DNA of 64,000 bases from positions 62,001-126,000 of the forward strand of contig JADKBZ010000003.1 in the NCBI GenBank assembly GCA_016714815.1, read 5' to 3'. This document shows positions 62,014 to 64,000 of the stretch, in pieces. Numbering within the stretch: position 1 is the first letter of the stretch; each line of letters opens with the position of its first letter. A program made the translations under genes and the position numbers. This DNA comes from Holophagales bacterium. GTDB taxonomy: Bacteria > Acidobacteriota > Thermoanaerobaculia > UBA5066. The notes beneath the pieces are model-generated. The model saw only the letters and a program-made list of their open reading frames with translations, did no database searches and was not told where the DNA came from.

Positions 62014-63480
62014 TCAGGCCGTCCGGCTCCGCCCCTCGATCGCCGACGCGGTCCACGCGACCGCCACCGTGACGAGACTCCCGGCGAGCGTGTAGAGCGG
62101 CCAGGCGAGCTTCGTCCCGAGGACGACGAAGACCATCACGCCGACTCCCGAGAGGAAGCCGATGGCGGCGGCGCGCGAGGTCGTCTTCCCCCTCACCGCG
62201 AGAAAGAAGAGGCCGAGGAAACCCCCGTAGGTGAACGACGCGATGCTCAGCGCCAGCTCCACGACGGCCTGGCCGGTGCCGATGAAGAGGAGCGCCGCTC
62301 CGGTCAGGAGGATCGCCCAGGCGAAGCTGACGCGGCGCGAGAGGCGGAGCTTGTACTCCTCGGTCGCCGCACGCCCCCGTTTCGTCGAGGCGTAGAGGTC
62401 GAAGACGGTGGAGCTCGAGATCGAGCTGATCGAGCCCGAGATCGTCGACATCGCGGCCGCCAGGAGCCCCGCGATGATGAGGCCCGAGAGGCCGGACGGG
62501 ACCTGCTCGACGATGAACTTCGGGAAGACCGCGTCGCCCTTGAGCGGAAGCTCCCCGTAGTAGAGGAAGAGGAGCGTCCCGACGGCGAGGAAGAGGGCGA
62601 ACTGGAGGATGACGACGACGCCGCTCGCCACGAGGGCGCGGCGGCTGTCGCGCAGGCTCTCCGTGGAGAAGAGGCGCTGGACGATGATGTAGTCCGTGCC
62701 GTGGGAGGCCATCGAGAGGACGGCCCCTCCGAGGATCGCCGTGAGGACGTGGTAAGGAGACGTGAGAAAGCCGCCGTCCGTCTGGAAGACCGTCAGTTTG
62801 CCGGCGGCGGCCGCGGCGGCCAGCTTTGCGCCGAGCTCCGGGATCTTCGGAACGAGGACGAAGATGGCGACGAACCCGCCGAGGATGTAGACGCCGAGCT
62901 GGATGACGTCGGTCCAGATGACGGCCCTCACGCCGCCGACCTGGACGTAGACGACCGTCACGGCCGCGGTGAGGAGGATCGCCACCACGTAGAGCGTCAC
63001 GTCCGTGACGCCCGAGAAGAGGTTGTAGCCGCGGAAGATGATGACGAGCGGAATCGCCGTCGCGTAGAGCCGCACGCCGTCCGCGAAGATCCGGGTCAGG
63101 ATGAAGGTCCCGGAGGCCATCCGCCGGACACCGACGCCGAACTTCCGTTCGAGGAGCGCGTACGAGGTCGTCAGCTCGCCTTCGAAATAGCGCGGGAGGA
63201 GGACCCACGCGATGACGATTCGGCCGAGGAGGTAGCCGAAGGAGAGCTCGAGGAAGCCCCAGGCCCCCTTGAAGGCCATACCGGGAACGGAGATGAAGGT
63301 GAGCGCCGACGTCTCCGTCGCGACGATCGAGGCGGTGACGGCCCACCAGCCGATCTTCTTCTCGGAGAGGAAGTAGTCCTTCGCCGAGGCCTGCTTTCCC
63401 CCCTTGAAGAGACCGAAGGCGGCGATGCCGCCCATGTAGAGGACGACGACCACCCAGTCGAGAACGGTGAATCCGCTCAT
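62014..63480 (-). CDS. Sodium/solute symporter (SSS family)
   Basis: A 488-residue membrane protein with about 13 helices. SSS features are YFLSEKKIGWWAVTASIVAT, ETSALTFISVPGMAF, GFLELSFGYLLGRIVIAWVL, VVYVQVGGVRAVIWTDVIQL and the conserved ASHGTDYIIVQRLFST. AAMSTISGSISSISSSTVFD is the sodium-binding region. Family substrates include sugars, amino acids, pantothenate and sialic acid; this one cannot be assigned. Confidence 0.92.
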   Translation of the reverse strand: MSGFTVLDWVVVVLYMGGIAAFGLFKGGKQASAKDYFLSEKKIGWWAVTASIVATETSALTFISVPGMAFKGAWGFLELSFGYLLGRIVIAWVLLPRYFEGELTTSYALLERKFGVGVRRMASGTFILTRIFADGVRLYATAIPLVIIFRGYNLFSGVTDVTLYVVAILLTAAVTVVYVQVGGVRAVIWTDVIQLGVYILGGFVAIFVLVPKIPELGAKLAAAAAAGKLTVFQTDGGFLTSPYHVLTAILGGAVLSMASHGTDYIIVQRLFSTESLRDSRRALVASGVVVILQFALFLAVGTLLFLYYGELPLKGDAVFPKFIVEQVPSGLSGLIIAGLLAAAMSTISGSISSISSSTVFDLYASTKRGRAATEEYKLRLSRRVSFAWAILLTGAALLFIGTGQAVVELALSIASFTYGGFLGLFFLAVRGKTTSRAAAIGFLSGVGVMVFVVLGTKLAWPLYTLAGSLVTVAVAWTASAIEGRSRTA

Positions 63481-63635
63481 CTGTCCTCGCCCCTTGCAGG
63501 AAGGCGTCCGTTGGTCCTCCAGTACGATTCCCGTGTCTCGAGATCCCGCATATCCGCTCCCCTCCGTGCAGGCACCGCCGGGCAGGATAGACGAGACCAG
63601 CCGGCGTCGCCCATGGCCGCGCCCTAGAATGGGTC

Positions 63636-64000
63636 ATGAGCGACTTCGCGCAAGCCGGCCCGATCACGACCCTCACCCGGCTCGGGAACCGCCCGCTCGT
63701 GGAGCTGGAAGACGCCCTCGTTCGGAACACCCGTCGCAACAGGGCGGCTCTCCTCATCCCATCCCTCGTCTCCGAGCTCGAACGCCCCGCCCTCCTCAGG
63801 ATCTGCGACGAGGTTTCCCGTGCGCCCTACCTCGACACGGTTCTCGTCTCACTCGACCAGGCCGACGAGGCGGGCTACCGGGGCGCGCTCGAGTACTTCA
63901 AGCGCCTCAAGCGGCGCACGGTCGTCCTCTGGAACGACGGCCCGGGCGTCCGGACCCTGCTCGAGAAGCTCCGGAAGGCCGATCTTCCGATCGGCGAGCG
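63636..64000 (+). CDS. Glycosyltransferase-like protein (5' part, runs off window)
   Basis: The frame opens at ATG 63636 and stays open for 121 codons to the right edge. It reads GPITTLTRLGNRPLVELEDA, ALLIPSLVSELERPALLRIC, YLDTVLVSLDQADEAGYRGA and RRTVVLWNDGPGVRTLLEKL. The LIPS, VSLD and WNDGP motifs resemble GT-A enzymes near the glucosyl-3-phosphoglycerate synthase/GT81 group. There is no ORF-closing stop. Divergent from the symporter. Confidence 0.65.
   Translation, partial: MSDFAQAGPITTLTRLGNRPLVELEDALVRNTRRNRAALLIPSLVSELERPALLRICDEVSRAPYLDTVLVSLDQADEAGYRGALEYFKRLKRRTVVLWNDGPGVRTLLEKLRKADLPIGE

Noticed and set aside
1..64000. tRNA, rRNA, CRISPR arrays, transposases and prophage genes
   Set aside because: None were seen by eye on either strand; a tRNA scan and HMM searches would be needed to be certain for tRNAs.

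Overview
This is about 64 kb of uniformly GC-rich DNA (roughly two-thirds to 70 % by eye), densely coded, with many 4-bp ATGA/GTGA gene overlaps. There are no rRNA, tRNA or CRISPR features, no complete IS element and no phage genes. A bacterium of the Acidobacteriota (Thermoanaerobaculia/Holophagae side) is the best guess. The main support is a C-terminal domain on the secreted Asp-box protein at 21046-23712 whose pattern I associate with that group, plus the ABC permease/M1 peptidase fusion and large secreted beta-propeller proteins. The placement is inference.

Layout. 1-6312: a pst phosphate importer (pstA partial, pstC, pstS) diverges from an OprP-like phosphate porin that ends in a strong terminator. 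6313-8555: a TPR protein and a graveyard of broken signalling genes. 8556-15140: a GAF/class III nucleotide cyclase, then a complete livKHMGF branched-chain amino acid importer. 15455-21030: a PadR-regulated unit (PadR, RDD protein, ABC ATPase, ABC permease fused to an M1 peptidase). 21046-27947: a secreted Asp-box protein, a truncated binding protein, and a GT21/PHP/GH1 cluster. 28021-38200: a 10-kb overlapping signalling operon of two PAS kinases, a hybrid kinase with four receivers, CheR and two single receivers. 38370-42811: a tandem rhodanese, a PIN/RHH toxin-antitoxin pair, a PRC-barrel protein and an oleate hydratase that seems to start at ATT. 43055-48536: an arsenic island of eight genes. 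48827-54290: two large secreted proteins, one with a frameshift. 54544-57583: a 5'-truncated NRPS module and HicAB. 57609-64000: an ABC exporter, moaA, an AbiE-like pair, a sodium/solute symporter and the start of a glycosyltransferase-like gene.

How parts work together. The pst genes and the divergent porin form an outer-to-inner-membrane phosphate path. The arsenic island combines an ArsE/F/G-type aromatic-arsenical module, the ArsR regulator, ArsM methylation, ArsC reduction with Acr3 efflux, and an ArsP-type permease. Three copies of a shared half-site sit upstream of its transcription units, which suggests one ArsR regulon. The signalling operon looks like one multi-kinase phosphorelay.

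Most unusual signals: a roughly 45-54 bp dispersed repeat in three places that translates as part of a CDGSH iron-sulfur motif; the ATT start of oleate hydratase; a Cys-nucleophile thioesterase on the truncated NRPS; an M1 peptidase domain without a GxMEN motif; a Cys-rich reading frame directly behind arsP; and several gene scars (DUF4388, GGDEF, Mo-oxidoreductase, ABC exporter).
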